From contig NZ_CP042171.1 of the NCBI RefSeq assembly GCF_005938645.2, forward strand, positions 5,394,001 through 5,458,000: a DNA stretch of 64,000 bases, written 5' to 3'. The notes beneath the pieces are model-generated. The model was not told where the DNA came from, searched no databases, and saw nothing but the letters and a program-made list of their open reading frames with translations. Both the position numbers and the translations under genes were made by a program. Positions 44,708 to 53,541 of this stretch are shown piece by piece. This stretch comes from Pedobacter sp. KBS0701 (GTDB taxonomy: Bacteria > Bacteroidota > Bacteroidia > Sphingobacteriales > Sphingobacteriaceae). How positions within the stretch are numbered: the first letter of the stretch is position 1; each line of letters begins with the position of its first letter.

Positions 44708-45277
44708 TTAAAAATTAATCGGTAATTCTACCTGTGTTTTGTCCCAGCCAATAATCAGGTTTGCGCCTTCTGTAGCCGGTGTAAAAGTTAACGAGAAATA
44801 TTCTATCGGTTTAGCCAAGGTTTTAACCGGAACATTTACGCGCACAATGTCTTTAGCTTTATTATAGGTAAAAGCACCCCATTTATCGGTTTCACTATTT
44901 ACAATAATGGTCCAGGTATCTTGGTTAGGAATGGCGAATAGGCTATAGGTACCCGCTTTGATTTTCTTGCCGCCAATACTTACTTTTTTGAAGAAACGAA
45001 CTTCTGTACTCTCGTTGGCACCAAAACGCCAAACTTTACCATACTGTTCTAAAACGCCGAAAACATCCCTTCCTTTCTTCTGTGGACGCGAATAAACAAT
45101 CTTTATAACCGGTTTTGTTGGATCTCCGGCTTTTGCCTTTGGGGCATTAAGCGGAAAATAAACAATGTCTGCAGGACTTGGGTCAGCAGCAGGAAATTTT
45201 ATTTCAGCGGGAGAGGCTTGTTGAGCCCTGGCGCTAAAACAAAAAAGAGCGAAAACAACAATGAAGATATTTTTCAT
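44708..45277 (-). CDS. DUF2911 family exported protein
   Basis: A 189-residue protein with a Sec signal peptide (MKNIFIVVFALFCFSARAQQA). The rest is the DUF2911 domain: KIVYSRPQKKGRDVFGVLEQ, WRFGANESTEVRFFKKV and KIKAGTYSLFAIPN, then an N-type WTIIVNSETDKWGAF. The family is common in Bacteroidota, secreted or periplasmic, and uncharacterised. Confidence 0.9.
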   Translation of the reverse strand: MKNIFIVVFALFCFSARAQQASPAEIKFPAADPSPADIVYFPLNAPKAKAGDPTKPVIKIVYSRPQKKGRDVFGVLEQYGKVWRFGANESTEVRFFKKVSIGGKKIKAGTYSLFAIPNQDTWTIIVNSETDKWGAFTYNKAKDIVRVNVPVKTLAKPIEYFSLTFTPATEGANLIIGWDKTQVELPINF

Positions 45278-45410
45278 TTGTAGGTTTTTGTTTTCAGTTG
45301 GCGATGAGCAATCACGATTTTACAGTTGTTGGTAAAATCATAACGGTCTCATTTGCTGTTGGATTAATTTTAAATCCTTAAAAGAATCTAGTTATATAAA
45401 GAGCTACAAA

Positions 45411-45596
45411 CTAGTATTTTCTTCCTTTTACGATAGCGTTTAAAAATAAGCCTGCTGTTAACAAACCTAAAACACCACCTAATAAAGCGAAAATATAGTT
45501 TTGCGTAATGATTGCTCCAGTTAAAACTCCGAAGAATAAACCTAAAGCATAATATAACCAGTTGAAATTATTGCTGCTGTTCTCTTGTACACTCAT
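45411..45596 (-). CDS. Small two-helix membrane protein
   Basis: A 61-residue protein with a polar N-terminus and two hydrophobic segments (about 14-32 and 36-54) ending in a basic tail (VKGRKY). I do not recognise a named family, though similar short proteins occur in Bacteroidota. A well-placed -7 box (TAACTTTG, minus strand, 45616-45623) supports it being a real gene. Confidence 0.65.
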   Translation of the reverse strand: MSVQENSSNNFNWLYYALGLFFGVLTGAIITQNYIFALLGGVLGLLTAGLFLNAIVKGRKY

Positions 45597-45615
45597 GTTT
45601 TCTGTTATTTGGAGG

Positions 45616-45623
45616 CAAAGTTA
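45616..45623 (-). promoter_or_regulatory. -7 promoter box for the small membrane protein
   Basis: TAACTTTG on the minus strand, an exact TAnnTTTG match 19 nt upstream of the 61-residue gene. Confidence 0.5.
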
Positions 45624-45711
45624 GTATTAATCAAGATGATTTTAAAACTAAAACAGTGTTTTCTCTAGAATATAAGAACAAATAGTGAGTATCTACATGA
45701 ATCATACAAAT

Positions 45712-46121
45712 TTAAAAGCTAAGATATGGAATTAAGATAGATAGGTATGCAGAAGAACGCCAGATTGTGCCACCAATAATTGAAAATATTAATGAAGCAA
45801 TAAAAAAGATAATCCCAATTTTATACTTTACTTTTTTCGATAGTTTATAAAAAAGAAGTGACAAACATCCTCCTGTCAACGATAAAAAGTACCCAATTGT
45901 ACATATTCTATTTAGTATTTCCAGATTCCTGACATACTTATTTCTGGATAATATATAGCGTTTACAGATATCACCTGAACGCCTTTTTGTTCCGTGAACA
46001 TCCCAGTTTTCATTAAATAAAAGATTCCAAGAGGGCCAACAAAAGGGCTAAGTAAAAATACCAACAATTCAAGTGCACAGATTGATACTGCTATAAGGTA
46101 TATAATTCTTAATGTTTTCAT
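45712..46121 (-). pseudogene. Frameshifted multi-helix membrane protein
   Basis: The first part starts at ATG 46121 and encodes 69 residues (MKTLRIIYLIAVSICALELL..., two hydrophobic helices), ending at 45912. A second frame continues without a gap from about 45925 down to a stop at 45712-45714 and encodes about 68 residues with two more helices (GYFLSLTGGCLSLLFY and KIGIIFFIASLIFSIIGGTIW). Together they look like one four-helix protein of about 135 residues broken by a frameshift near 45915-45930. It lies directly after a remnant of the lipoprotein C-terminus, the same position the intact small membrane gene at 46717-46941 has relative to the main lipoprotein gene. Confidence 0.55.
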
Positions 46122-46185
46122 GTTATAATGATTAATCAGGGCATTTTCTGGATAATACACTAAGGGATTTTGATCCGATAAGTTA

Positions 46186-46362
46186 TTATTTAACCAAAGT
46201 CCAATCTGGTTTTTGAATTGTGGCGGATACAATCGAGCTTTTTCCAATATTATTACTAACAAAAGATGCAACTTCCCTTTGGACCGATTTCCAAAGTTTT
46301 TCTTTCTGTGCGAAAGCAATCCCGGCTCCCCATTTAGTAAAGCGACAGGAAGCTGGTGATAA
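46186..46362 (-). pseudogene. Orphan remnant of the lipoprotein C-terminal domain
   Basis: A 58-codon frame after a stop, without a start codon, ending in TAA at 46186-46188. The stretch LWKSVQREVASFVSNN and onward to QKPDW aligns without gaps to LWTSFQNKIKEFVISH...LRPQW in the lipoprotein pseudogene C-terminus. By hand count, 13 of about 36 positions are identical, including both Trp and the Phe-Val pair. It is therefore a diverged, truncated second copy of that domain. Other short frame fragments without recognisable identity lie upstream (for example 46434-46502). Confidence 0.6.
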
Positions 46363-46716
46363 TCATAAATAACTAAGGGCACCTTGTGCTTTGAAATCCA
46401 GGTTCTGAATTATCTCTTTCTTAGTTTTTAAATTCAGATGCTATTCTCTGTTCCTCTATAAGCATCATGACCGATATTATCGGCTTGAAGCCTGATGGTA
46501 ATCTACATTTTGAAGATTAAAAAAGGATATTCATAGTTAGTAAGAAATTATTAATTTTTAAAGGTTTAATTATTTCATAATCAATGACACAATTTTTTTT
46601 GGGTTTTGTGGAAGCATGAGGTGAACTAAGTAAAGTACTACTTCACTAACAACTAATTTGATATCCAGTTTTTGATCAAAGTCAAAAATAATCTTATATA
46701 ATCCATAAAATTAATA
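46363..46716. other. Decayed region without intact gene
   Basis: 354 bp with no credible complete gene on either strand. On the minus strand, short open fragments in different frames (46434-46502, encoding IRLQADNIGHDAYRGTENSI; and about 46365-46440) read like protein but are not joined. This fits the left-over N-terminal part of the displaced domain remnant at 46186-46362. Confidence 0.45.
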
Positions 46717-46941
46717 TTATCTATACAACAGCAAGGCCAACATGGATGTAATACAACCTATGATTAACACAATCTTTATAGTTTTCTTACCAAATTTTAA
46801 TGGCACTAGTAATAATATTGATAGGCTTATTATTCCAAATGGATAGGAAATAAATAACGCAGAGTTGTAGACCCAAAGCCAAGAAGAGAGGGCAAACCAA
46901 AAGGCAAAAGCTATCGCCATAATATTTAAAAATCTATACAT
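46717..46941 (-). CDS. Small three-helix membrane protein
   Basis: A 74-residue, strongly hydrophobic protein with helices at about 5-22, 29-46 and 52-71. Its ATG lies 12 nt after the stop of the lipoprotein reading frame, so the two would be co-translated. I recognise no family. Its position after a variable secreted protein recalls immunity genes of polymorphic toxins, but there is no direct evidence for that role. Confidence 0.6.
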   Translation of the reverse strand: MYRFLNIMAIAFAFWFALSSWLWVYNSALFISYPFGIISLSILLLVPLKFGKKTIKIVLIIGCITSMLALLLYR

Positions 46942-46953
46942 AGATACGAGTTT

Positions 46954-48664
46954 TTAATCAGGACAATTATTAGATAAAGTGCTCAATGGCTTTCTACCCT
47001 CAAGTACATCCAAAACTGAATCCCATTGGGGTCTTAATATCTCTTGTGATTTTATTGTTGCAGAACCTTGATGAGATATAACAAATTCTTTAATCTTGTT
47101 TTGAAAAGAAGTCCACAATCCATCGGCATGCCAAAAAGGGATACCTTTCGCAAAGCCTAAAAATTGAGGAATTGTATTAGCAAAATCTCCATCAACAGAT
47201 GTTAATCTGTCAACGCCTCTAGTATAGAAAGTAAATGAACCATTAGAGTCAATATGATAACCAAAATCTCGGTTGCCACTTACAGGATGTTCACCATACA
47301 TTGGTTCGTATATAGTTGTAAAGGTTCATCCATTCGATGTTGATTTTGAGGTTATTACAGAAGCGTTGTCTGGGCCTTTAATGTCTAAAGCAAGTATGCT
47401 ACCCGTTGGGTCATTAGAGTTCCATTTTGCGGTGTCATCAATTCCATAGTTATTATATGGTGTAAATATTTTAGTTCCATCAGTGAAAGAATCTAGATTT
47501 GTCCTCAAGTAGAGTATAAATTGATCGGGACTTAAACGCTGTCCATTAACTATAGGCATCTGATTAATATTAATAGGAAAATAATCCATATTAACAACAG
47601 GACTACTAGCGTCATCTATACTTTGAATTCTAGCAATTTTTTCTCCAAAAAGAAAAGCATCTAATCCAGAATTTTTCAACGTATTTAACTTGTCAATTAT
47701 TGATGCGTTCGGAGTAAATTTTGCCGTAGCCAACCAAGCTTTTAAAGTCTCGCAAGGCACATCTTTTAATAAAGCAAAGAGTTTGTTTTTTATGGCATCC
47801 TCCAATTGTTGTTTTGTTGGTCGAGTCGTTCCATTTCCACCACCATTCCCATTATTACCGGTATATGTAGGGTAGTAATTGCCATCTTCAGGATTAATAG
47901 GTACCCCATCCTCACAAACAAAGCCCATAAATACATAAGTACATTCCATGTAACCATCTACACCTACACAAACCTCCCGATAAACCGGTGATGGAAGGGA
48001 GCAGGAAGGCGGCATAGTTACCATTAACCTATTGCGCCCCGAATTTTCACTTAGGGTGGGGTTTTTCAGGTCAGACAATGTAGTGCCATTTGTTCCATAA
48101 TAGCCTTCTATGGTGCCGTTAATCCGCTTTATAATCTTTCCTGCACTATACTCCCAGCCATTTTCAGGTTTTCCGCCCATGCTAAAAAACATTACTGTGC
48201 CATTAAGTCTTTTAACATCCTTATAATGGATTTTATTTGGTTCTTGAAGCTCTGGTTCCTCAGCTAAAACCGACATGTAACAACCCGCTATAATCTGGCC
48301 GTTAGCTTTATCCTTAAAGATAAGTAAACGGATATTGTTCTTTTTGTGTGCATCGCCAGCGCTTCCACTTAATCTCAAGTATATTTTTTTTGGGGTTAGA
48401 AAGCTTTATTTCATACACATCCAAATCGTTAGGATGTTCATTTAGGTAAACCGCATTCCATATAGGCTGCAGATCATTAAATGCTACACGTGTGGTGGCC
48501 TTGTTTTGGTTGTACCAGGCCTGTATTTCTTTTAAATCCTTTTGGTCGGATTTTTTAGCATCAATTCCTAAATCCTTTTTACAAGAGTAAACAATAATCG
48601 TTGTTGCAATCAATAGGATAAAAGCTAGCGCATGAGCGTTAAATAAAGGTATAAGTCTTTTCAT
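46954..48664 (-). pseudogene. Lipoprotein gene with frameshift and in-frame TGA
   Basis: Three open pieces make one protein of about 569 residues. Piece 1 (48664-48314) has a lipoprotein signal (lipobox IVYSCKKD). Piece 2 (48378-47326) contains a Cys-rich segment and a Gly/Asn-rich linker (GNNGNGGGNGTT). Piece 3 (47301-46954) is a C-terminal domain with GEHPVSGNRDFGY, FTFYTRGVDRL and two Trp. Pieces 1 and 2 join if one base is removed from a run of eight A (48384-48391), giving NPKKIYLRLSGSAGDAHKKN. Pieces 2 and 3 are in the same frame, divided only by a TGA at 47326-47328, a likely former TGG (NGWTFTTIYEPM). Both lesions restore good protein sequence, so the gene is recently broken or is decoded unusually. 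The function is unknown. Piece 3 is duplicated as the remnant at 46186-46362. Confidence 0.75.
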
Positions 48665-48881
48665 TTGTTAATTTAGATTGGTATAATAACAATTTTGAGA
48701 GATGATACTGTAAAGATGGGTATTTCCATAAACAAAAAAGAATTAATTACATGCAATATGTGATTATTAAATACTTATTGCGTGGTTTGATATGGCATCC
48801 TTTGAAATTAAATAATACACAGAAAAGTCAATCAGAATATGTTTTATCAGGAAAATGTAAAACAAATAACAAATCTTATTT
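48665..48881. other. Intergenic region before tetR
   Basis: AT-rich gap between the divergent lipoprotein pseudogene and the efflux operon. It contains no recognised gene. An open frame at 48751-48945 runs through the operator and has no family. No exact TAnnTTTG box was found for the lipoprotein. Confidence 0.4.
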
Positions 48882-48903
48882 ATTAATCAATCGTTTGATT
48901 AAT
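48882..48903. promoter_or_regulatory. Palindromic operator for the TetR regulator
   Basis: ATTAATCAA-TCGT-TTGATTAAT is a perfect 22-bp inverted repeat with 9-bp arms. It overlaps the -7 box at 48900-48907. Position and symmetry fit an autorepression site of the TetR-family protein encoded 20 nt downstream. Confidence 0.7.
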
Positions 48904-48907
48904 TTTG
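48900..48907 (+). promoter_or_regulatory. -7 promoter box of the efflux operon
   Basis: TAATTTTG matches TAnnTTTG, 15 nt before the tetR ATG at 48923. It overlaps the right arm of the operator, so repressor binding should block transcription. Confidence 0.6.
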
Positions 48908-48922
48908 TGCTGTCAAAAAGAA

Positions 48923-49549
48923 ATGAAAACAGAAAAAGTAGATAAAAAACAAGCCATTCTCGACGCAGCTGAAAAGCTGTTTTGCGAAACGGGTTATGAG
49001 GGAACTTCTACCCGCCAGATTGCCAAAGAGTCTGGAGCGAACATGGCGATGATAAATTATTATTTCGGTTCGAAAGAAGGTGTTTTTGTAGAGATCATGA
49101 ACGAGCGTATCGCAGGGTTCGCATCTCAGTTAAAAATCATTAATGAAGATAAGATTTCAGCATTGGAAAAATTGCACAGGGTTATAGAAGGCTATGTAAA
49201 CAGGATATTAAGTAACACTGCATTTCATAAAATGATGCACAGAGAACTGTCTTTAACGCAAAGGCCAGAAATGTACGATAAGATTAAAGATGCCATGAGC
49301 CATAACATGCAACTTATTGATCGCATTATTAGCGATGGGATAGAAGATGGCAGCTTTAACAAGGTAGATGTACGGATGGTAATCGCTACCATTATGGGCA
49401 CCATTACCAATATTGTTATTGCCCCCCATAAGGTAATATCATGTTCAAACTTCGACCTTAACAACCCGAAAGACAAAAAAATTATCAAAGACAGGGCGGT
49501 GGCCCACTTACAAGATCTAACAACAGTTTATTTAACAACAAAAAGATGA
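48923..49549 (+). CDS. TetR family transcriptional regulator
   Basis: A 208-residue repressor. The helix-turn-helix covers about residues 10-50: ILDAAEKLFCETGYEGTSTR, QIAKESGANMAMINYYFGSK. The C-terminal ligand domain (TetR_C class close to CecR/YbiH) is ordinary in length. The ATG at 48923 is used instead of the upstream TTG (48905), which lies inside the -7 box. It is the first gene of a four-gene operon, overlaps the TolC gene by 4 nt (ATGA), and probably represses the operon through the palindrome at 48882-48903 until a substrate of the pump binds. Confidence 0.93.
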   Translation: MKTEKVDKKQAILDAAEKLFCETGYEGTSTRQIAKESGANMAMINYYFGSKEGVFVEIMNERIAGFASQLKIINEDKISALEKLHRVIEGYVNRILSNTAFHKMMHRELSLTQRPEMYDKIKDAMSHNMQLIDRIISDGIEDGSFNKVDVRMVIATIMGTITNIVIAPHKVISCSNFDLNNPKDKKIIKDRAVAHLQDLTTVYLTTKR

Positions 49550-50865
49550 TACCCAAATCGATTAGATTAATGCTTGCGGCATCATTAATTCCGGCAGCTT
49601 TATTTGCACAGAGCAGCAAGGAATTAAATATCAACCAGGCAATAGAACTTGGCATAGCCAATAGTAAAAACTTAAAACTTTCTCAGAACAAAATTGATCA
49701 GGCTGTTGCAAAGTTGGAGGTAGTTAAAGACAATGCTTTACCAACTGGAAATGCAAGTTTTATGTACAACCACGCTGAAATTCCAACCAGTACATTTTCG
49801 CTGCCTGGAGGAGGATCAACCTTGCAGTTACCAAAAAGAGCAGATGCTTTTGTGGGTACAGCAGCAGTACAAGAACTAGTATACGGCGGCGGTAAATTAA
49901 AATATGCAAAAGAATCGACCAAATTATTAGCCGAGGTTGCACGTTTAGATGCTGATAAAAGCAAAGAAGAAATTACTTATGCAGTAATCAATACCTATTA
50001 TTCCCTATATAAGGTTTTACAGAGCAGAAAAGTGGTTGATCAGAATTTAGAATCGATCGCCGCTCAGATTAAACAGGCACAACGTTTCTTCGAGCAGGGT
50101 ATTGTAACCAAAAACGATGTACTGCGTTTCCAACTGCAACAGGCAAACGTGACGTTAACGCAGATGGATATCGAAAGCAACCGCAAAGTAATCAACTATA
50201 ACTTAGACATTCTTTTAGGTTTACCTGAGGATACTGAAGTTAAAATTGTTGACCCAACCCTTGGCTTAAAAACGCCAGGTTCATTAAACGAATATATCGG
50301 TCAGGCCTTTGCTAACCGACAGGAGCTGAAACAACTTGATATACAGAACAAAGTGGCCGATTTTAACGTCAAAACCATTAAGGCAAATACTTTGCCTACC
50401 GTTGGCGTTGGTGCAAACCTTTATTACATTAACCCAAGCGGTAACTTTATTCCGCCAACAAACCAGTATTTAATGCCCGTTACAATAGGCGCAACTGTTT
50501 CATGGAATTTCGGAAACCTTTGGACCAATAAAAACAAAGTAAGCCAGGCAAAAATTGAACAGAGCGAAATTACCCTTCAGAAAGATATTTTATCTGATCA
50601 GGTAAAAACCGACATCAACAAAAACTTTCAAAATTACCAGGTGGCGATGAACAAAATCCAGGTTTTGGAAACTTCAATCGCACAGGCAACAGAGAACGAT
50701 AAATTATTGGCATCGAAATATAAAAACAATGTGGCTTCGGTTACTGATCGAATCGATGCAGAAACTTTATTATACCAGGCAAAAATAAACTTAGAGATAG
50801 CGAAGGCAGATGCAGGTTTGGCTTACTATACATTATTAAAATCAACAGGAAAAATAACGCAATAA
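49546..50865 (+). CDS. TolC family outer membrane efflux protein
   Basis: A 439-residue outer membrane channel with a signal peptide (MIPKSIRLMLAASLIPAALFAQ). Two OEP repeats are seen: the helical-hairpin segments LNINQAIELGIANSKNLKLSQNK (N-terminal) and NEYIGQAFANRQELKQLDIQNKVA (second half), each followed by coiled coil. It forms the outer part of the tripartite pump with the next two genes. Its start overlaps the tetR stop (ATGA), so translation is coupled. Confidence 0.94.
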   Translation: MIPKSIRLMLAASLIPAALFAQSSKELNINQAIELGIANSKNLKLSQNKIDQAVAKLEVVKDNALPTGNASFMYNHAEIPTSTFSLPGGGSTLQLPKRADAFVGTAAVQELVYGGGKLKYAKESTKLLAEVARLDADKSKEEITYAVINTYYSLYKVLQSRKVVDQNLESIAAQIKQAQRFFEQGIVTKNDVLRFQLQQANVTLTQMDIESNRKVINYNLDILLGLPEDTEVKIVDPTLGLKTPGSLNEYIGQAFANRQELKQLDIQNKVADFNVKTIKANTLPTVGVGANLYYINPSGNFIPPTNQYLMPVTIGATVSWNFGNLWTNKNKVSQAKIEQSEITLQKDILSDQVKTDINKNFQNYQVAMNKIQVLETSIAQATENDKLLASKYKNNVASVTDRIDAETLLYQAKINLEIAKADAGLAYYTLLKSTGKITQ

Positions 50866-50873
50866 ATACAGCA

Positions 50874-51911
50874 ATGACAACTGAAAAGAAAAAAAAGAAC
50901 ATAGTAGTACCCATCATTTTAGGTGTTTTACTAGTAATAGGTGTAATCTTCGGGATTATAGAATGGAATTATTATAGCAAACACGTAGATACGGATGATG
51001 CTCAGATTGATGGCGATATCAGTCCTGTTGTTGCCCGTGTTGGCGGTTATGTTAAAGACATTAATTTTGAAGAAAATACACATGTAACCGAAGGTCAGGT
51101 TTTGGTTAAACTTGATGATAACGATTACAAAGTGAAATTAGAGCAGGCACAATCTGGCCAGAAAGGCGCTACTGCCGGTGTAGGTGTTGCCCAATCTCAA
51201 ATTATCGCAACTGAAGCAAATACAAGTACAGCGAAAGCAAACGTAGCTGCTGCCAGGGTTAAATTAAACTTAGCGCAAAAAGATTACGACCGTTATGCAA
51301 ACCTTGTGAAAGACGGATCGATTACCCAACAGGCATTTGATCAGGCTAAAGCTTCTAAAGAATCAGCTCAGGCGGCTTACCAGGCAGCAACCGATCAATA
51401 TAATGCTGCGGTTAAACAAGTGGGTACTACACAATCGCAATTGGCAGTAAGCAGCAATGTAATCAGCCAACGTCAGAGTGATATCGATTTTGCAAAACTT
51501 CAGTTATCCTATACTGATATCAAAGCACCGGCTACCGGCATTGTTTCTAAAAAGAATGTGCAAAAAGGACAATTGGTTCAGGCAGGTCAGTCTTTATTCT
51601 CTATCGTAAACGACGGAAGCATTTATGTAACGGCGAACTTTAAAGAAACCCAGTTAGAAAAAATCAAAGAAGGTTCTAAAGTAGAAATCGAAGTTGATGC
51701 TTATCCTAATGAAAAAATTGAAGGTGAAGTGTATAATTTCTCCCCAATTACTGGTGCAAAAGGATCTTTATTGCCTCCTGATAATGCTACTGGTAATTTC
51801 GTTAAAGTTGTTCAACGTGTTCCGGTAAAAATCAAAATCCATCCATCAAAAGAACTGTTGGCTAAATTACGTCCAGGAATGAGCGTTAAAGCTTCAGTAT
51901 CTACTAAATAA
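50874..51911 (+). CDS. HlyD/EmrA family membrane fusion protein
   Basis: A 345-residue periplasmic adaptor. There is one N-terminal membrane helix (about 10-32), the biotinyl-lipoyl half motifs (VDTDDAQIDGDISPVVARVG and KAPATGIVSKKNVQKGQLVQ), a coiled-coil hairpin (about 90-190), and a beta-barrel domain with TANFKETQLEKIKEG. It is of the EmrA type, matching the DHA2 transporter that follows 8 nt later. Confidence 0.94.
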   Translation: MTTEKKKKNIVVPIILGVLLVIGVIFGIIEWNYYSKHVDTDDAQIDGDISPVVARVGGYVKDINFEENTHVTEGQVLVKLDDNDYKVKLEQAQSGQKGATAGVGVAQSQIIATEANTSTAKANVAAARVKLNLAQKDYDRYANLVKDGSITQQAFDQAKASKESAQAAYQAATDQYNAAVKQVGTTQSQLAVSSNVISQRQSDIDFAKLQLSYTDIKAPATGIVSKKNVQKGQLVQAGQSLFSIVNDGSIYVTANFKETQLEKIKEGSKVEIEVDAYPNEKIEGEVYNFSPITGAKGSLLPPDNATGNFVKVVQRVPVKIKIHPSKELLAKLRPGMSVKASVSTK

Positions 51912-51919
51912 TATTAAAA

Positions 51920-53467
51920 ATGGCCGAAGTAGGTTTAAAAAAGTGGATTATTACATTTACGGTAATCACGGCTTCTTTGTTGGAGCTAATTGATACAACT
52001 ATCGTAAACGTGGCAATTCCACAGATACAGGGAAACCTGGGCGCCACCCTGGAGGATGTGGCCTGGCTTTCCACCGGCTATGCGGTAGCAAACGTTATCG
52101 TATTGCCAATGTCCGGCTGGCTGGGTAACCGGTTCGGCAGGAAAAATTATTTTCTTACCTCCATCATCGTTTTTACACTCGTTTCCTTTTTATGCGGAAA
52201 CGCCACTTCATTAAACGAACTTATTTTATTCAGGATTATTCAGGGATTGGCCGGTGGTGGTTTAATATCAACAGCACAAGCTATTCTTATCGAAACCTGG
52301 CCACGTGAAGATGTAGGTATCGCAACAGCCTTATTTGGTTTGGGTGCGGTAGTTGGACCAACCGTTGGACCAACCATTGGTGGATATATCCTGGATATTA
52401 GTTCATGGCCGTGGATTTTTTATGTGAATATTCCGGTTGGAATACTCGCGGCCTACTGTACATATTCCTTTGTGCGGGCCACCCCGAAAGAAGGGCAGGG
52501 TCAACCTGTCGATTGGTGGGGTATCGCATTATTGGCTATTGCAGTAGGTAGTTTGCAAACATTATTGGAAAAAGGAGAAAGCGAAGATTGGTTCGCTACA
52601 CCTTATATTACAGCTTTGGCCGCGGCATCGGTATTTGGTTTACTGCTTTTCATCTGGAGGGAAATGAGTACTGACCATCCAATTGTGAACTTTAAGATTA
52701 TGCGGCACAGAAGTTTTTCCGTGGGTATGTTTACCTCCTTTATTTTAGGGTTTGGTTTGTATGGCTCTGTATTTATCTTTCCGGTATTCTGTCAGAATTT
52801 ACTGGGCTTTTCGGCCCTGCAAACGGGAGAATTGTTATTCCCTGGTGGTTTATGTACCATTGTAATGATGCCTTTTATCGGTATTATGCTTAAAAAAGGT
52901 ATCCCTGCACAGTTTATGGCTACTTTTGGTATGCTGGCATTCTTTATTTTCTGTTGGATGTTGAGCAAATCAACACTTCAATCAGGTACCGGCGATTTCT
53001 TTTTACCATTGGTAATCAGGGGGGTGGGTATGGCTTTATTGTTCGTGCCGTTAACCACGCTGGCTATCCAGGATTTAAAAGGACCGGAAATCGGCCAGGG
53101 TTCGGGTTTAAACAACATGATGCGCCAGTTGGGCGGATCATTTGGTATCGCGGCTTTAACTACGCTGATCCACATCCGTTCAGGTTTCCACAGAAGTAAC
53201 CTGTTAACCAACCTTAACGATTATAACCAACCATTTGTTGATCGATTCAATGGTTTGATCAAGGGTTTCATGGCTAAGGGTCAGACCTTGTTCGACGCGA
53301 AAATTATGGCAGCAAAGGCGATGGAAGGAATCGTAACAAGGCAAACGATGTTACTTACTTACGACGATGCCTATTGGGTAGCTGGGTTAATCATGTTATT
53401 CTCCATCCCATTACTGTATCTTCAAAAGTTTAAGAAAAATGCAAATATTCCTGCCGATGTGCACTAA
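51920..53467 (+). CDS. DHA2 family MFS multidrug transporter (EmrB-like)
   Basis: A 515-residue proton-driven transporter with 14 predicted membrane helices. Motif A of MFS pumps is GWLGNRFGRKN (about residues 73-83), and the DHA2 motif C region GLGAVVGPTVGPTIGGYIL is at about 142-160. The N-terminal LIDTTIVNVAIPQIQGNL is typical of EmrB. With the adaptor and TolC protein it should form a tripartite exporter of hydrophobic compounds. A strong terminator follows the gene. Confidence 0.95.
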   Translation: MAEVGLKKWIITFTVITASLLELIDTTIVNVAIPQIQGNLGATLEDVAWLSTGYAVANVIVLPMSGWLGNRFGRKNYFLTSIIVFTLVSFLCGNATSLNELILFRIIQGLAGGGLISTAQAILIETWPREDVGIATALFGLGAVVGPTVGPTIGGYILDISSWPWIFYVNIPVGILAAYCTYSFVRATPKEGQGQPVDWWGIALLAIAVGSLQTLLEKGESEDWFATPYITALAAASVFGLLLFIWREMSTDHPIVNFKIMRHRSFSVGMFTSFILGFGLYGSVFIFPVFCQNLLGFSALQTGELLFPGGLCTIVMMPFIGIMLKKGIPAQFMATFGMLAFFIFCWMLSKSTLQSGTGDFFLPLVIRGVGMALLFVPLTTLAIQDLKGPEIGQGSGLNNMMRQLGGSFGIAALTTLIHIRSGFHRSNLLTNLNDYNQPFVDRFNGLIKGFMAKGQTLFDAKIMAAKAMEGIVTRQTMLLTYDDAYWVAGLIMLFSIPLLYLQKFKKNANIPADVH

Positions 53468-53505
53468 AATTTGCAAAGAATTGCCATAAATAATGGCAAA
53501 AACCA

Positions 53506-53541
53506 AAAACAGCCGGTGTATTTTATTACATCGGCTGTTTT
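53506..53541 (+). terminator. Terminator of the tetR-tolC-emrAB operon
   Basis: AAAACAGCCG (53506-53515) pairs with CGGCTGTTTT (53532-53541), extended by a G-T pair and TGTA/TACA, to give a 15-bp stem with a 6-nt loop. The U-rich end comes from the arm itself. A second small hairpin (TTGCCAT/ATGGCAA, 53481-53499) precedes it. Confidence 0.85.

Noticed and set aside
45912..46382. A single 156-residue membrane protein gene
   Set aside because: The first 87 codons are in the wrong frame relative to the sequence that aligns with the lipoprotein C-terminus; only the part from 46121 looks like a membrane protein.
48751..48945. 64-residue plus-strand frame before tetR
   Set aside because: It runs through the TetR operator and promoter into the tetR frame and has no recognisable sequence.
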